The notes beneath the pieces are model-generated. The model did no database searches, was not told the DNA's origin, and saw nothing but the letters and a program-made list of their open reading frames with translations. A program made the position numbers and the translations under genes. From Nocardioides sp. YIM 152315 (lineage in GTDB: Bacteria; Actinomycetota; Actinomycetes; Propionibacteriales; Nocardioidaceae), in assembly GCF_029210375.1 (NCBI RefSeq), contig NZ_JARGER010000037.1, forward strand, positions 124,001 to 188,000: DNA of 64,000 nucleotides. Direction: 5' to 3'. The stretch's first letter is position 1; every line of letters begins with the position of its first letter. This document shows, piece after piece, positions 26,141 to 34,126 of this stretch.

Positions 26141-27022
26141 GTGCAGGTACTGGTCACCGGAGCGACCGGCTTCGTCGGCAGTCGGGTGGTGCCGGCACTG
26201 CTCGACCAGGGACACGCGGTCCGCGCGATGACCCGCCACCCCGACCGGTACGACGGCCGGGGCGACCCGGTCTTCGGCGACGTCGCCGACCCCGGCACCC
26301 TGGCCGAGGCCCTGGCGGACGTGGACGTCGCGGTCTACCTCGTGCACTCGCTGGACGACGACGACTTCGAGCGCAAGGACGCGGAGGCCGCGCGCGGCTT
26401 CGGCCTCGCGGCCGCGGCCACCGGCGTCCGGCAGATCGTCTACCTCGGCGGACTCGGCAAGGACGGCGGCGACCTCTCGCCGCACCTGCGCTCGCGCCGC
26501 GAGCTCGAGCGGATCCTGGGCGAGGCCGGCGTCCCGGTCACCACCCTGCGCGCCGCGATCGTCGTCGGGGCCGGCGGCATCTCCTGGGAGATCACCCGGC
26601 AACTGGTGAAGAACCTGCCGGCGATGGTCGTGCCCACGTGGGCCACGACCCGCACGCAGCCGATCGCGCTCGACGACGTCGTGCGCTACCTCGTGGGCGT
26701 CGTCGGGGTCGAGGACGCGTACGGGCGCGTCTTCGAGGTCGGCGGTCCGGAGGTACTCAGCTACGTCGAGATGCTCCAGCTGGCGAGCGAGCAGATGAAC
26801 GGGCGGCGGGTGCCGATCCGGACCGTGCCGGTGCTCACCCCGCAGCTCTCGTCCCACTGGATCTCACTGGTCACCGACGTCGACACGACCACGGGTCGCA
26901 ACCTCATCGAGTCGATGTCGACCGAGGTGATCGTCACCGACCACGCGATCCGCGACCTGGTGCCGGACGAGCCGATGACGTACGCCGAGGCGGTGCGCCG
27001 CGCGCTAGAAGAGGACGGGTAG
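26141..27022 (+). CDS. NAD(P)-binding atypical SDR (NmrA/epimerase-like)
   Basis: 293 residues starting at GTG 26141 (VQVLVTGATGFVGSRVVPAL). The TGATGFVG dinucleotide-binding loop is clear, and VYLGGLGKDGGDLSPHLRSR follows, with the catalytic Tyr-x3-Lys of classical SDRs absent. This matches the NmrA/YwnB-like group that binds NAD(P) without always being enzymes. The ribosome site GGAGG is eight bases upstream. Its 3' end overlaps the convergent CPBP gene by 18 bp. Confidence 0.85.
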   Translation: MQVLVTGATGFVGSRVVPALLDQGHAVRAMTRHPDRYDGRGDPVFGDVADPGTLAEALADVDVAVYLVHSLDDDDFERKDAEAARGFGLAAAATGVRQIVYLGGLGKDGGDLSPHLRSRRELERILGEAGVPVTTLRAAIVVGAGGISWEITRQLVKNLPAMVVPTWATTRTQPIALDDVVRYLVGVVGVEDAYGRVFEVGGPEVLSYVEMLQLASEQMNGRRVPIRTVPVLTPQLSSHWISLVTDVDTTTGRNLIESMSTEVIVTDHAIRDLVPDEPMTYAEAVRRALEEDG

Positions 27023-27601
27023 CGCGAGGATCATCACGATCGACCAGGTCGCGTGCACGACGGCCGGGGCGACCACCCCGCCCGAGCGCTGCCGGACCAG
27101 GCCTGCCACGGCGCCCAGGAGCGCCGCGGCGAGCACCAGCATCGCGTTGCCGGTCGCGAGGGTCACGACGGTGTAGAGCAGCGTCGCGGTGACGACCGGT
27201 CGGGGGACGACGTCGTAGAGCGCACCGCGGAAGAAGACCTCCTCCGCCACGCCGGTGACGACCGCGACCAGCGCGACCGCGAGGCCCGAGCCGCGCTCGG
27301 CGTACTCCGTCACCGAGGCCACCAGGTCGTCGAGCGCGGGGATCTCGCGGACCACGACGGCCCCGGCGACGAAGAGGACGCCGAGACCGAGACCGACCAG
27401 GAGCGGTCGCCACGGGGAGGGGTCCCCGAGCGGCACCGGTCCGGCCAGCACGGCGCCGAGCGCCCAGACCGCGGCGAGCCCGAGCGCGGCCGGGTAGAAC
27501 CAGGTGCTGCCGGGCTCGGTGCGGAAGGAGACACCGAGCATCAGGGTGCCGAGGACGACGAGACCGCCGACGACCTGGCGTCGGCGGCGGTCCTCCGTCA
27601 C
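27005..27601 (-). CDS. CPBP family intramembrane metalloprotease
   Basis: 198 residues, highly hydrophobic with about six membrane segments. The first motif EEVFFRG (glutamates) and the later histidine in VVHATWS form the expected Abi/CAAX-type active site. Members process prenylated or bacteriocin-related proteins, or have unknown substrates. GTG 27601 is preceded by TAGCGT with six bases between, supporting this start and a leaderless message. Its 3' end overlaps the NmrA-like gene on the other strand. Confidence 0.88.
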   Translation of the reverse strand: MTEDRRRRQVVGGLVVLGTLMLGVSFRTEPGSTWFYPAALGLAAVWALGAVLAGPVPLGDPSPWRPLLVGLGLGVLFVAGAVVVREIPALDDLVASVTEYAERGSGLAVALVAVVTGVAEEVFFRGALYDVVPRPVVTATLLYTVVTLATGNAMLVLAAALLGAVAGLVRQRSGGVVAPAVVHATWSIVMILALPVLF

Positions 27602-27623
27602 GGCGAGACGCTACCCCGGGGGT

Positions 27624-27818
27624 CTACCTGCGCAGCCCGTCCTTGACGTCCTTGACGGCGTCCTTGACGTGCTCGCCGGCCTGCTTGGCCTTGCTCTCGG
27701 TCTGCTCGGCACGGCCCTCGGCCTCGAGGTCGCGGTCGCCGGACGCGCGCCCGGCCGACTCCTTGCCCTCGCCCTTGAGCTCGTCGAGCTTGTTCTCGGC
27801 CTTGTCCTTGAGTCCCAT
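27624..27818 (-). CDS. CsbD family stress protein
   Basis: 64 residues, very rich in Lys, Glu, Asp and Ala (MGLKDKAENKLDELKGEGKE). It has the short hydrophilic helical character of CsbD/YjbJ general-stress proteins, whose role is not known. A strong ribosome site GGAGGAGG precedes ATG 27818. It is cytosolic and probably stress-induced. It lies just downstream of the helicase on the same strand. Confidence 0.85.
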   Translation of the reverse strand: MGLKDKAENKLDELKGEGKESAGRASGDRDLEAEGRAEQTESKAKQAGEHVKDAVKDVKDGLRR

Positions 27819-27874
27819 GGTCGCCTCCTCCGGTGTGTGCCTGAGCAGTGACCGATGGGCCAGCCGCACAAACC

Positions 27875-29227
27875 TCAGGACGTCGGTCGGGAGACGCGCC
27901 CGCGACCACCCCGACCACCGCGGCGCCGACCGTTGCCGCCCGGACGGCCGGACTGTCCCGACCGCGGGGGACGCGGCCTCGAGCGCTGCTGCGGCTGGGC
28001 GGGGGCCTCGACGACCAGACCGCCGGGCACGAGCACCCGCTCGCCCGGGGCGAGGGTCGCGAGCACCGGGTGCGTCGAGCCGGCGACCTTCGTCGTGGTG
28101 GGCTTGATCCCGGCGGCGCGGGTCAGGCTGCGCACCTCGCGCACCTGCTCGTCGGTCATCAGGGTGACCACGGTGCCGCGGGCCCCGGCTCGCGCGGTAC
28201 GCCCCGAGCGGTGCAGGTAGGCCTTGTGCTCGACCGGCGGGTCGGCGTGCACGACCAGCGCGACGTCGTCGACGTGGATGCCGCGGGCCGCGATGTCGGT
28301 GGCGACCAGGGTGCTGGCACGGCCGGAGTGGAAGGCGTCCATGTTGCGGGTGCGGGCGCCCTGGCTGAGGTTGCCGTGGAGCTCGACGGAGGGCACGCCG
28401 GCGCGGTTGAGCTGGCGGGTCAGCGCCTTGGCGCCGTACTTGGTCCGGGTGAAGACGACCGTGCGCCCCGGTGCGCTGGTCAGGTCGACCAGGACGTCGA
28501 CGCGGTGCTCGCGGGCGACGTGGAGGACGTGGTGGTCCATCGTCGCGACCGGCGACTGCACCGAGTCCGCCTCGTGGGTCACCGGGTTGCGCAGGTAGCG
28601 CTTGACGAGCACGTCGATCGCCTTGTCGAGCGTGGCCGAGAACAGCAGGCGCTGGCTCTCGCGCGGCGTGCGGTCGAGGAGGCGACGGACCGCGGGCAGG
28701 AAGCCGAGGTCTGCCATGTGGTCGGCCTCGTCGAGCACGGTGATCTCGACGGCGCCGAGGTCGCAGTGGCCCTGACCGATCAGGTCCTCGAGGCGACCGG
28801 GGCAGGCGAGCACGATGTCGGCACCGGCTCGCAGGCCCTGCACCTGCGGGTTCTGGCCGACGCCGCCGAAGACGGTGCGGGTGCGCAGGCCGGCCGCCTC
28901 GGCGAGCGGCTTGAGGGAGCTCTCGATCTGGGCGACGAGCTCGCGGGTGGGAGCGAGCACCAGCGCCCGCGGCCTGCGGGACTGTGCTGGCCTCCCACCG
29001 GAGAGCCGGGCGACCAGCGGGAGCAGGAAGGCGTAGGTCTTGCCCGAGCCGGTGCGGCCCCGGCCGAGGACGTCGCGGCCGGCGAGCGAGTCGGGCAGCG
29101 TCGCGGCCTGGATGGGCGTGGGGGTGGTGATGCCGAGGTCGGCGAGCACGGTGGACAGGTCTGCGGGCACGCCGAGCTCGGCGAAGCCCGCAGCGGAGGC
29201 TGCAGAGGACAAGGGAGGTTCACTCAC
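27875..29227 (-). CDS. DEAD-box RNA helicase (RhlE-like)
   Basis: 450 residues from GTG 29227; GTG 29266 would add 13. Motifs in order are PTPIQAATLP (Q motif), GRTGSGKT (I), PTRELVAQ (Ia), DEAD in VLDEADHMAD (II), FSATL (III), ARGIHVDD (V) and HRSGRTARAG (VI), so it should be an active ATPase. The tail after residue about 400 is rich in Arg, Gly, Pro and Gln, typical of cold-shock or ribosome-assembly helicases that bind RNA nonspecifically. Monocistronic. Confidence 0.92.
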   Translation of the reverse strand: MSEPPLSSAASAAGFAELGVPADLSTVLADLGITTPTPIQAATLPDSLAGRDVLGRGRTGSGKTYAFLLPLVARLSGGRPAQSRRPRALVLAPTRELVAQIESSLKPLAEAAGLRTRTVFGGVGQNPQVQGLRAGADIVLACPGRLEDLIGQGHCDLGAVEITVLDEADHMADLGFLPAVRRLLDRTPRESQRLLFSATLDKAIDVLVKRYLRNPVTHEADSVQSPVATMDHHVLHVAREHRVDVLVDLTSAPGRTVVFTRTKYGAKALTRQLNRAGVPSVELHGNLSQGARTRNMDAFHSGRASTLVATDIAARGIHVDDVALVVHADPPVEHKAYLHRSGRTARAGARGTVVTLMTDEQVREVRSLTRAAGIKPTTTKVAGSTHPVLATLAPGERVLVPGGLVVEAPAQPQQRSRPRPPRSGQSGRPGGNGRRRGGRGGRGRVSRPTS

Positions 29228-29348
29228 TGCTGGGGGTGTCTCGCCAGCATGGATCCCGAGAGGCACGGAGCCGTGGCGCCCGAGGCAAGACGGAACGGGC
29301 TGCGCGGCACAGCCTACGGCGCCGAGCGGCGCAACCCCGCATCGCGGC

Positions 29349-30788
29349 CTACGTGAACTGCAGCACCCCGTCGTCGACGGGCCGGTGGTTGATGGCGCGG
29401 ACGTCGCGCAGGTAGTTCTGTCGCAGCTTCCACGGCTCCCGGTCGCCCTGCTGCGGCAGCGCGTCCAGCGCCCGCAGGATGTAGCCGGAGCTGAAGTCGA
29501 TCAGCCGCTCGGTGCCGACCGACGGGTCGCGGGGCGCCACGACCCGGCGTACGCCGGTGCGGTCCATGTGGGTGAGCAGCCGGCAGACGAAGTCGGCGAC
29601 CAGGTCGGCCTTGAGGGTCCAGGACGCGTTGGTGTAGCCGATCGTGAAGGCGAAGTTGGGCACGTCGCTGAGCATCAGGGCGCGGTAGGTCATCGTCTCG
29701 TGCATCTTCACCGGGGTGCCGTCGACCGTCAGCTCGACCCCGCCCATCGCCTTGAGCGTGAGGCCGGTCGCGCTGACGACGACGTCGGCGTCGAGCTCCT
29801 CGCCCGAGCGGAGCCGGATGCCGCTCTCGGTGAACGTGTCGACGTGGTCGGTGACGACCGACGCCCTCCCGCTGCGGAGCGTCTTGAAGAGATCACCATC
29901 GGGGACGAAGCAGAGCCGCTGGTCCCACGGGTTGTAGGCGGGCTTGAAGTGCGTGTCGACGTCGACCTCGCGCGGCAGCTGGCGGATCGCCTGCTTGCGG
30001 ATCATGCCGCGCACCTTGTCGGGCCAGCGGCGCGCGGCCTGGAAGAAGAGGGTGGCGACGAGGATCGCCTTCCACCGGACGATCGGGTAGGAGATCTTCG
30101 CCGGCAGCCGGCTCAACCGCTTGGCGACCGGGTCGTCGCCGGGCAGCGAGAGGACGTACGTCGGGGACCGCTGCAGCATCGTCACGTGGCCGGCGCCGGC
30201 CTCGGCCATCGCCGGCACGAGCGTCACCGCCGTGGCGCCGGAGCCGATGACGACGACCCGCTTGCCGGCGTAGTCGAGGTCCTCGGGCCAGTGCTGGGGG
30301 TGCACCACCGTGCCGCCGAAGCGGTCGAGACCCGGGAAGTCGGGCGCGAACCCCTTGTCGTAGTCGTAGTAGCCGCCGCACCCCCACAGGAAGTCGGTCG
30401 TCATGGTGTGTGTCTCGCCGTCGCGGTCGATCTCGACGGTCCAGCGGGCGGTCGCGGTGTCCCAGCTCGCGGCGACGACGCGGTGGCGGTAGCGGATCAG
30501 CCGGTCGACGCCGTACTCCTCGGCGACGGCGCGCAGGTAGCGCAGGATCGACGGGCCGTCGGCGAGGGCGCGGGCGCCGACCCAGGGCCGCCAGCGGAAG
30601 CCGAAGGTGAACATGTCGGAGTCGGAGCGGATGCCCGGGTAGCGGAAGAGGTCCCAGGTGCCGCCGCTCGCCTCGCGCGCCTCGAGGACGGCCACGCTGC
30701 GGCCGGGGTGCTCCGTGCGCAGGCGACAGGCGGCGCCGATGCCGGAGAGCCCGGCACCCACGATGAGGACGTCGACGTGCTCGGTCAT
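29349..30788 (-). CDS. flavin monooxygenase, EthA-like (Baeyer-Villiger type)
   Basis: 479 residues. Two Rossmann motifs are present, GAGLSGIGAA for FAD near the N terminus and GSGATAVTLVPA for NADPH at about residue 190. The block FRYPGIRSDSDMFTFGFRW is typical of the EthA/BVMO group, and the chain closely resembles M. tuberculosis EthA along its length (from memory). EthA oxidises ketones and activates thioamide prodrugs. ATG 30788, not 30797, is favoured because it matches EthA and has TAGGGT seven bases upstream. No EthR-type divergent regulator is adjacent. Confidence 0.9.
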   Translation of the reverse strand: MTEHVDVLIVGAGLSGIGAACRLRTEHPGRSVAVLEAREASGGTWDLFRYPGIRSDSDMFTFGFRWRPWVGARALADGPSILRYLRAVAEEYGVDRLIRYRHRVVAASWDTATARWTVEIDRDGETHTMTTDFLWGCGGYYDYDKGFAPDFPGLDRFGGTVVHPQHWPEDLDYAGKRVVVIGSGATAVTLVPAMAEAGAGHVTMLQRSPTYVLSLPGDDPVAKRLSRLPAKISYPIVRWKAILVATLFFQAARRWPDKVRGMIRKQAIRQLPREVDVDTHFKPAYNPWDQRLCFVPDGDLFKTLRSGRASVVTDHVDTFTESGIRLRSGEELDADVVVSATGLTLKAMGGVELTVDGTPVKMHETMTYRALMLSDVPNFAFTIGYTNASWTLKADLVADFVCRLLTHMDRTGVRRVVAPRDPSVGTERLIDFSSGYILRALDALPQQGDREPWKLRQNYLRDVRAINHRPVDDGVLQFT

Positions 30789-30795
30789 GGCGGTC

Positions 30796-30801
30796 ACCCT
30801 A
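30796..30801 (-). promoter_or_regulatory. -10 element of the EthA-like gene
   Basis: TAGGGT, seven bases before ATG 30788, is in the position expected for a leaderless transcript. TTGACA lies only nine bases further upstream, too close to be the matching -35; it may belong to an operator. Confidence 0.55.
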
Positions 30802-30812
30802 CTGAATATCTG

Positions 30813-31544
30813 TCAACAAGAGAAGAGCTCGACGAACCTCGCCAGCATCCGGGGCGGGTGCTCGACGTGGCTCGACCGCGCCATCGCCATGAGGGCGTCG
30901 GCCTCGGGAGGATCGAAGTAGCCGTGGTGCCGGTAGGTGTCGATGCGCAGCACCAGCCCGTCGATGTCGAGCTCGGGGTGGAACTGCGTCGCATAGACGT
31001 GCTGCCCGATGCGGAAGGCGTGCACCGGGCAGTCCGCGCTCGACGCCAGCAGGACCGCGCCGTCGGGCAGCCGCCGGACCGCCTCCTTGTGCCCGAGGAA
31101 GGCGTCGAACGCCGGCGGCATCGTGCCCAGCAGCGGATCGGCGCGACCCTCGGCGGTGAGCGTGATCAGGCGCGACGAGATCGGCTCGGCGTACGTGCGG
31201 TCGACGATGCCGTTGCGCAGGGTCCCCAGGACGCCGACGCCGTAGCACGCACCGAGGAACGGGAAGTCGACCTCGACCGCCCGGACCGCCAGCTCGTGCA
31301 GCTCGCCCTCGGCTCGGCGCTGCGCGGCGCTCTTGGACTCCTCGGGGTCGCTGACGTTGAACGGGCCACCGCCGAGGATCACGCCCGACCAGTCGCCGAG
31401 CTCGACGGGTCCGAGCGCGTCGCGCTCGAGCCGGACTCGGCGTACGTCGCGCTCGTCGAGCCCCGAGCAGCGGAGCACCGCGGCGTACTCGCTGTCCGCC
31501 GCGGCGTCCTCGGCGCGGGTGCCGATGAACAGGAAGGGCTTCAT
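30813..31544 (-). CDS. class I glutamine amidotransferase-like protein
   Basis: 243 residues. The nucleophile cysteine is in FLGACYGVGVLG and the His-Glu pair in QFHPELD, so the GATase1 triad is complete. It has no fused synthetase, as in the GuaA-like stand-alone amidotransferases that are often annotated as GMP synthase-like. It probably hydrolyses glutamine or gamma-glutamyl compounds. Its ATG 31544 is in an ATGA overlap with a 24-codon micro-ORF that itself overlaps the CaiB stop. Confidence 0.87.
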   Translation of the reverse strand: MKPFLFIGTRAEDAAADSEYAAVLRCSGLDERDVRRVRLERDALGPVELGDWSGVILGGGPFNVSDPEESKSAAQRRAEGELHELAVRAVEVDFPFLGACYGVGVLGTLRNGIVDRTYAEPISSRLITLTAEGRADPLLGTMPPAFDAFLGHKEAVRRLPDGAVLLASSADCPVHAFRIGQHVYATQFHPELDIDGLVLRIDTYRHHGYFDPPEADALMAMARSSHVEHPPRMLARFVELFSC

Positions 31545-31615
31545 CCGGCGTCTCCGCGCAATCGTGGACCGGAGGAGCGAAGCGGGGGAAGCCCGCGAGG
31601 TCGTGAGGTGGTCAT
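31541..31615 (-). CDS. 24-codon micro-ORF between caiB-like and amidotransferase genes
   Basis: ATG 31615 overlaps the stop of the CaiB gene (GCATGA) and the TGA at 31543-31541 overlaps the amidotransferase start (GGATGA). The product begins MTTSRPRGLPPLRSS and ends RLRGDAG. The DNA shares CCCCCGCTTCGCTCC and both end blocks with the 65-bp elements at 14747-14876, but the shared core is read in another frame. Function of the peptide unknown. Confidence 0.5.
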   Translation of the reverse strand: MTTSRPRGLPPLRSSGPRLRGDAG

Positions 31616-32775
31616 GCCTGCACGGCTGCTCCGCTCTCGATGAGTGCGTCGACGTCGTCGATGCCCCACGCGGCCAGGGCGGCGCGGGTGCTGTCGCCGG
31701 CGCTCTCGGCGACCCGACCGATGGTCGCCTCGGTGCGCGAGAAGCGCGGCGCGGGTGCGGGCTGGACGTGGCCGTCCTTCTCGACGAACGTGCCCCGCGC
31801 CTTGAGGTGGGGGTGCTCGAACGCCTCGGTGATCGGGATGATCCCGGCGACGCAGGCGTCGGTGCCCTCGAAGACCTCGATCCACTCGCGTTGTGTCCTC
31901 TGCAGGAACGCGTCGGCGATCAGGGCCCTGAGCTTGTCGTTGTTGCCCGGGTCGTAGCGGTCCGGCGCGGAGTCCACGATGCCGAGCAGCTCCACGAACG
32001 CGTCGTAGAACTGCGGCTCCAGGGCGCCGACCGACATGTGCCGGCCGTCGGCGGTCTCGTAGACGTCGTAGTAGGCCACGCCGCCGTCGAGCAGGTTGGC
32101 CGCGCGCTCCTCCCGGTAGCCGCCCGACGCGAGGAACGCCGCGGTCATCGCGTTGAGGTGGGCGGTGCCGTCGACGATCGCCGCGTCGACGACCTGGCCC
32201 TTGCCGCTGACCTTCGCCTCGAGGAGGGCGGCGAGGACGCCGATGACGAGGTACGTCGACCCGCCGCCGAAGTCGCCGACCAGGTTGGTCGGGAAGTGCG
32301 GTCGCTCCTTGTCCTGGCCCAGGCCGAAGAGCGTGCCGGTGATGGCGATGTAGTTCATGTCGTGGCCGGCCGCCTGGGCGAGCGGACCGTGCTGGCCCCA
32401 CCCGGTCATCCGCGCGTAGACGAGCCTCTCGTTGAGGGCCCGCAGGTCGTCGGGGCCGAGCCCGAGGCGCTCCATGACGCCGGGCCGCATGCCCTCGACG
32501 ACGACGTCGGCGTCCTCGACCAGGCGCTTGACCGTGCTGATCGCGTCCGGGGTCTTGAGGTCGAGCGCGACGCTCGGGCGGCCGCGGTTGATCAGCATGT
32601 GGCTGCCCCCGCCCGCCAGCGCCTGGCCGCCCGGCCGCTCCACACGGATCACGTCGGCCCCGAGGTCGGCCAGGATCATGCACGCGTGCGGGCCCGGCCC
32701 GATCCCGGCGATCTCGACGACCTTCACGCCCTTGAGCGGCCCGGTGCCCTGTCCCAGCTCGTATGTCTCCGCCAT
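31612..32775 (-). CDS. CaiB/BaiF CoA-transferase family protein (alpha-methylacyl-CoA racemase-like)
   Basis: 387 residues. The N-terminal GVKVVEIAGIGPGPHACMIL and the aspartate-containing GHDMNYIAITG block (residues about 150) match alpha-methylacyl-CoA racemases, where His and Asp do the proton transfer. These enzymes racemise 2-methyl-branched acyl-CoAs so that beta-oxidation can go on. It carries CATGAT seven bases before ATG 32775, and a TGACA-N7-TGTCA operator over that promoter which is shared with the thiolase region. Confidence 0.9.
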   Translation of the reverse strand: MAETYELGQGTGPLKGVKVVEIAGIGPGPHACMILADLGADVIRVERPGGQALAGGGSHMLINRGRPSVALDLKTPDAISTVKRLVEDADVVVEGMRPGVMERLGLGPDDLRALNERLVYARMTGWGQHGPLAQAAGHDMNYIAITGTLFGLGQDKERPHFPTNLVGDFGGGSTYLVIGVLAALLEAKVSGKGQVVDAAIVDGTAHLNAMTAAFLASGGYREERAANLLDGGVAYYDVYETADGRHMSVGALEPQFYDAFVELLGIVDSAPDRYDPGNNDKLRALIADAFLQRTQREWIEVFEGTDACVAGIIPITEAFEHPHLKARGTFVEKDGHVQPAPAPRFSRTEATIGRVAESAGDSTRAALAAWGIDDVDALIESGAAVQA

Positions 32776-32786
32776 GCCTCGCATCA

Positions 32787-32803
32787 TGACAGAAGTGCTG
32801 TCA
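32787..32803. promoter_or_regulatory. TGACA-N7-TGTCA operator upstream of caiB-like gene
   Basis: TGACAGAAGTGCTGTCA overlaps the upstream edge of the CATGAT -10 (32788-32783, minus strand). Half-sites and spacing equal those at 25054-25070, so the MerR-like protein may regulate both. Confidence 0.65.
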
Positions 32804-32855
32804 CGGTTGGGGTTGGTGCGAGGCGGACGCGGGTGGCGGTGGGTGTCTTCCCTCG

Positions 32856-32915
32856 GGCGGCGGTGGGTACGGCTCGGTTTGCAGGGCTTCAAACCGAGCC
32901 GTACCCACCGCCGCC
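32856..32915. repeat. palindrome P1, perfect 26-bp arms, upstream of the DUF559 gene
   Basis: Arms 32856-32881 and 32890-32915 are perfectly complementary, with an eight-base loop CAGGGCTT. The arm starts GGCGGCGGTGGGT and ends CTCGGTTTG. A partial extra half (GGCGGTGGGT) lies just upstream at 32835-32844. Related copies are at 33975-34028 and 34047-34100, downstream of the same gene. Confidence 0.93.
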
Positions 32916-33024
32916 TGCTGTCATAGGAGCCACCCTCCATCCACAGGCGGGGTTGCGACCGGACCATCCACCGATGGCGTTGCTCGCCCTCGGGCAGCGG
33001 GGCGATCGCCGGTGCACTGACGCC

Positions 33025-33987
33025 ATGAGGCCGATGCCCGACTCCCTGCCGTCCCGACCCTTCACCCGCTCCGAGGCACTGGCCCTCGGCGTGACGAAGA
33101 AGATGCTCGAAGGACGACGGTTCGTCCGCATCTACCCTCGGGTGTTCCGATCCGCCGACCACGAGATGACCACCGACGACTGGGTCACCGCAGCGCGCCT
33201 GGCCCTTCCGGACACCGCCCAGCTCACCGGCATCAGTCGACTTCAGGCGCTCGGGCTCGACTACGGACCGCGACTCCCGGTCAGGTTGGTCATCGAGGGC
33301 GAGCTGCACCTCGCGTTCGAGAACGTCTTCCTCCATCGCACCAAGCGGCTGCCGCCGACCGACCATGTCGGCGTGACGGTCGAGGCGGCGTACGTCTCCT
33401 ACTGCTCTCGCGCCCGCGTCATCGATGCGATCAAGGTCGGTGACTGGCTGCTCCGCAGCAACAACGCGACCATCGAGAGCATCCGCACCTTCGCGCTCTC
33501 CTGCCTCTGGCGCGACGGCGCCGACGAGGCGATCTGGATCCTCGACCACCTCGACGGGCGGTCCCGGTCGCTCATGGAGAGCGAGATGCGCGCGATCCTC
33601 ACCTTCGCCGGCCTGCCTCGGCCCGAGATCAACGTCGCCGTCGACGTGGGTGAGGACGTCGAGGTGATCAGCGACGTCGTGTACCGCCGATGGTCGACCG
33701 TGGTGGAGTACGAAGGCAGTCAGCACCAGGAGGACCGCGCCGTCTACAACGCCGACATCGACCGCTACGGCCTGATCCGTGACTCCGAGCACCGCTACGT
33801 CCAAGTGACCAAGGAGCGGATCCGCCAACCGCGAATCATGGTGGGCATGGTCTATCGCGCTCTGCTCAGGGGCGGGTACGATGGCCCGCCCCCCGGGTTC
33901 GGCGTCCGGTGGCAGTTGCTGTTCCGGTCCGTCTCCGTGGCCGTCGGTCCCCGCAAGGATCGGGAACGCCGGCCGGCGGTGGGTTAG
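33025..33987 (+). CDS. AbiEi-antitoxin-domain / DUF559 nuclease-fold protein
   Basis: 320 residues. The N terminus (FTRSEALALGVTKKMLEGRR) resembles the winged-helix AbiEi antitoxin domain. The C-terminal part has a DUF559/Vsr-like PD-(D/E)xK pattern: VISDVVYRRWSTVVEYEGSQ then H, with D in YNADIDRYGLI. No AbiEii toxin gene is adjacent. Such proteins are numerous and uncharacterised in actinobacteria. Its last residues (RRPAVG) and stop TAG are encoded by the left arm of palindrome P2, so the native C terminus may have been replaced. Base use is slightly less biased than that of its neighbours. ATG 33034 is an alternative start. Confidence 0.8.
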   Translation: MRPMPDSLPSRPFTRSEALALGVTKKMLEGRRFVRIYPRVFRSADHEMTTDDWVTAARLALPDTAQLTGISRLQALGLDYGPRLPVRLVIEGELHLAFENVFLHRTKRLPPTDHVGVTVEAAYVSYCSRARVIDAIKVGDWLLRSNNATIESIRTFALSCLWRDGADEAIWILDHLDGRSRSLMESEMRAILTFAGLPRPEINVAVDVGEDVEVISDVVYRRWSTVVEYEGSQHQEDRAVYNADIDRYGLIRDSEHRYVQVTKERIRQPRIMVGMVYRALLRGGYDGPPPGFGVRWQLLFRSVSVAVGPRKDRERRPAVG

Positions 33988-34028
33988 GCACCGTTTCAGG
34001 CACCGCAAACCGAGCCATATCCACCGCC
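33975..34028. repeat. palindrome P2, degenerate copy overlapping the DUF559 stop
   Basis: The outer ends GGCGGTGG and CCACCGCC pair, and 17 of 22 arm positions are complementary around a ten-base loop. The right arm keeps AAACCGAGCC as in P1. The gene's TAG (33985-33987) lies inside the left arm. Confidence 0.82.
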
Positions 34029-34046
34029 GACCTGGCTCGGCCCCCC

Positions 34047-34100
34047 GGCGGTGGATCCGGCTCGATGCCGGACACCACGAACCGAGCCATACCCACCGCC
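34047..34100. repeat. palindrome P3, third copy of the family
   Basis: The ends GGCGGTGGAT and ATACCCACCGCC, with inner GGCTCG and CGAGCC, repeat the P1 pattern with a few mismatches. It lies 26 bp before the end of the ABC ATPase gene and could also serve as its terminator. Confidence 0.8.
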
Positions 34101-34126
34101 GGCCGTCCAGCCCACCGCCACCCGGC

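Noticed and set aside
20853..26231. Very long + strand open frame (about 1790 codons) across the fadB-thiolase region.
   Set aside because: It is antisense to genes with clear family motifs, has shadow composition (runs of Arg, Gly, Val, Asp) and no recognisable domain. Such frames are common at this GC content.
30789..30812. EthR-type operator and TTGACA -35 before the EthA-like gene.
   Set aside because: TTGACA is only nine bases from the -10, no clear palindrome is seen, and no EthR gene is adjacent.
33025..33987. AbiE toxin-antitoxin pair.
   Set aside because: Only the AbiEi-like domain is present; no AbiEii nucleotidyltransferase gene lies next to it, and the protein has its own nuclease-like domain.
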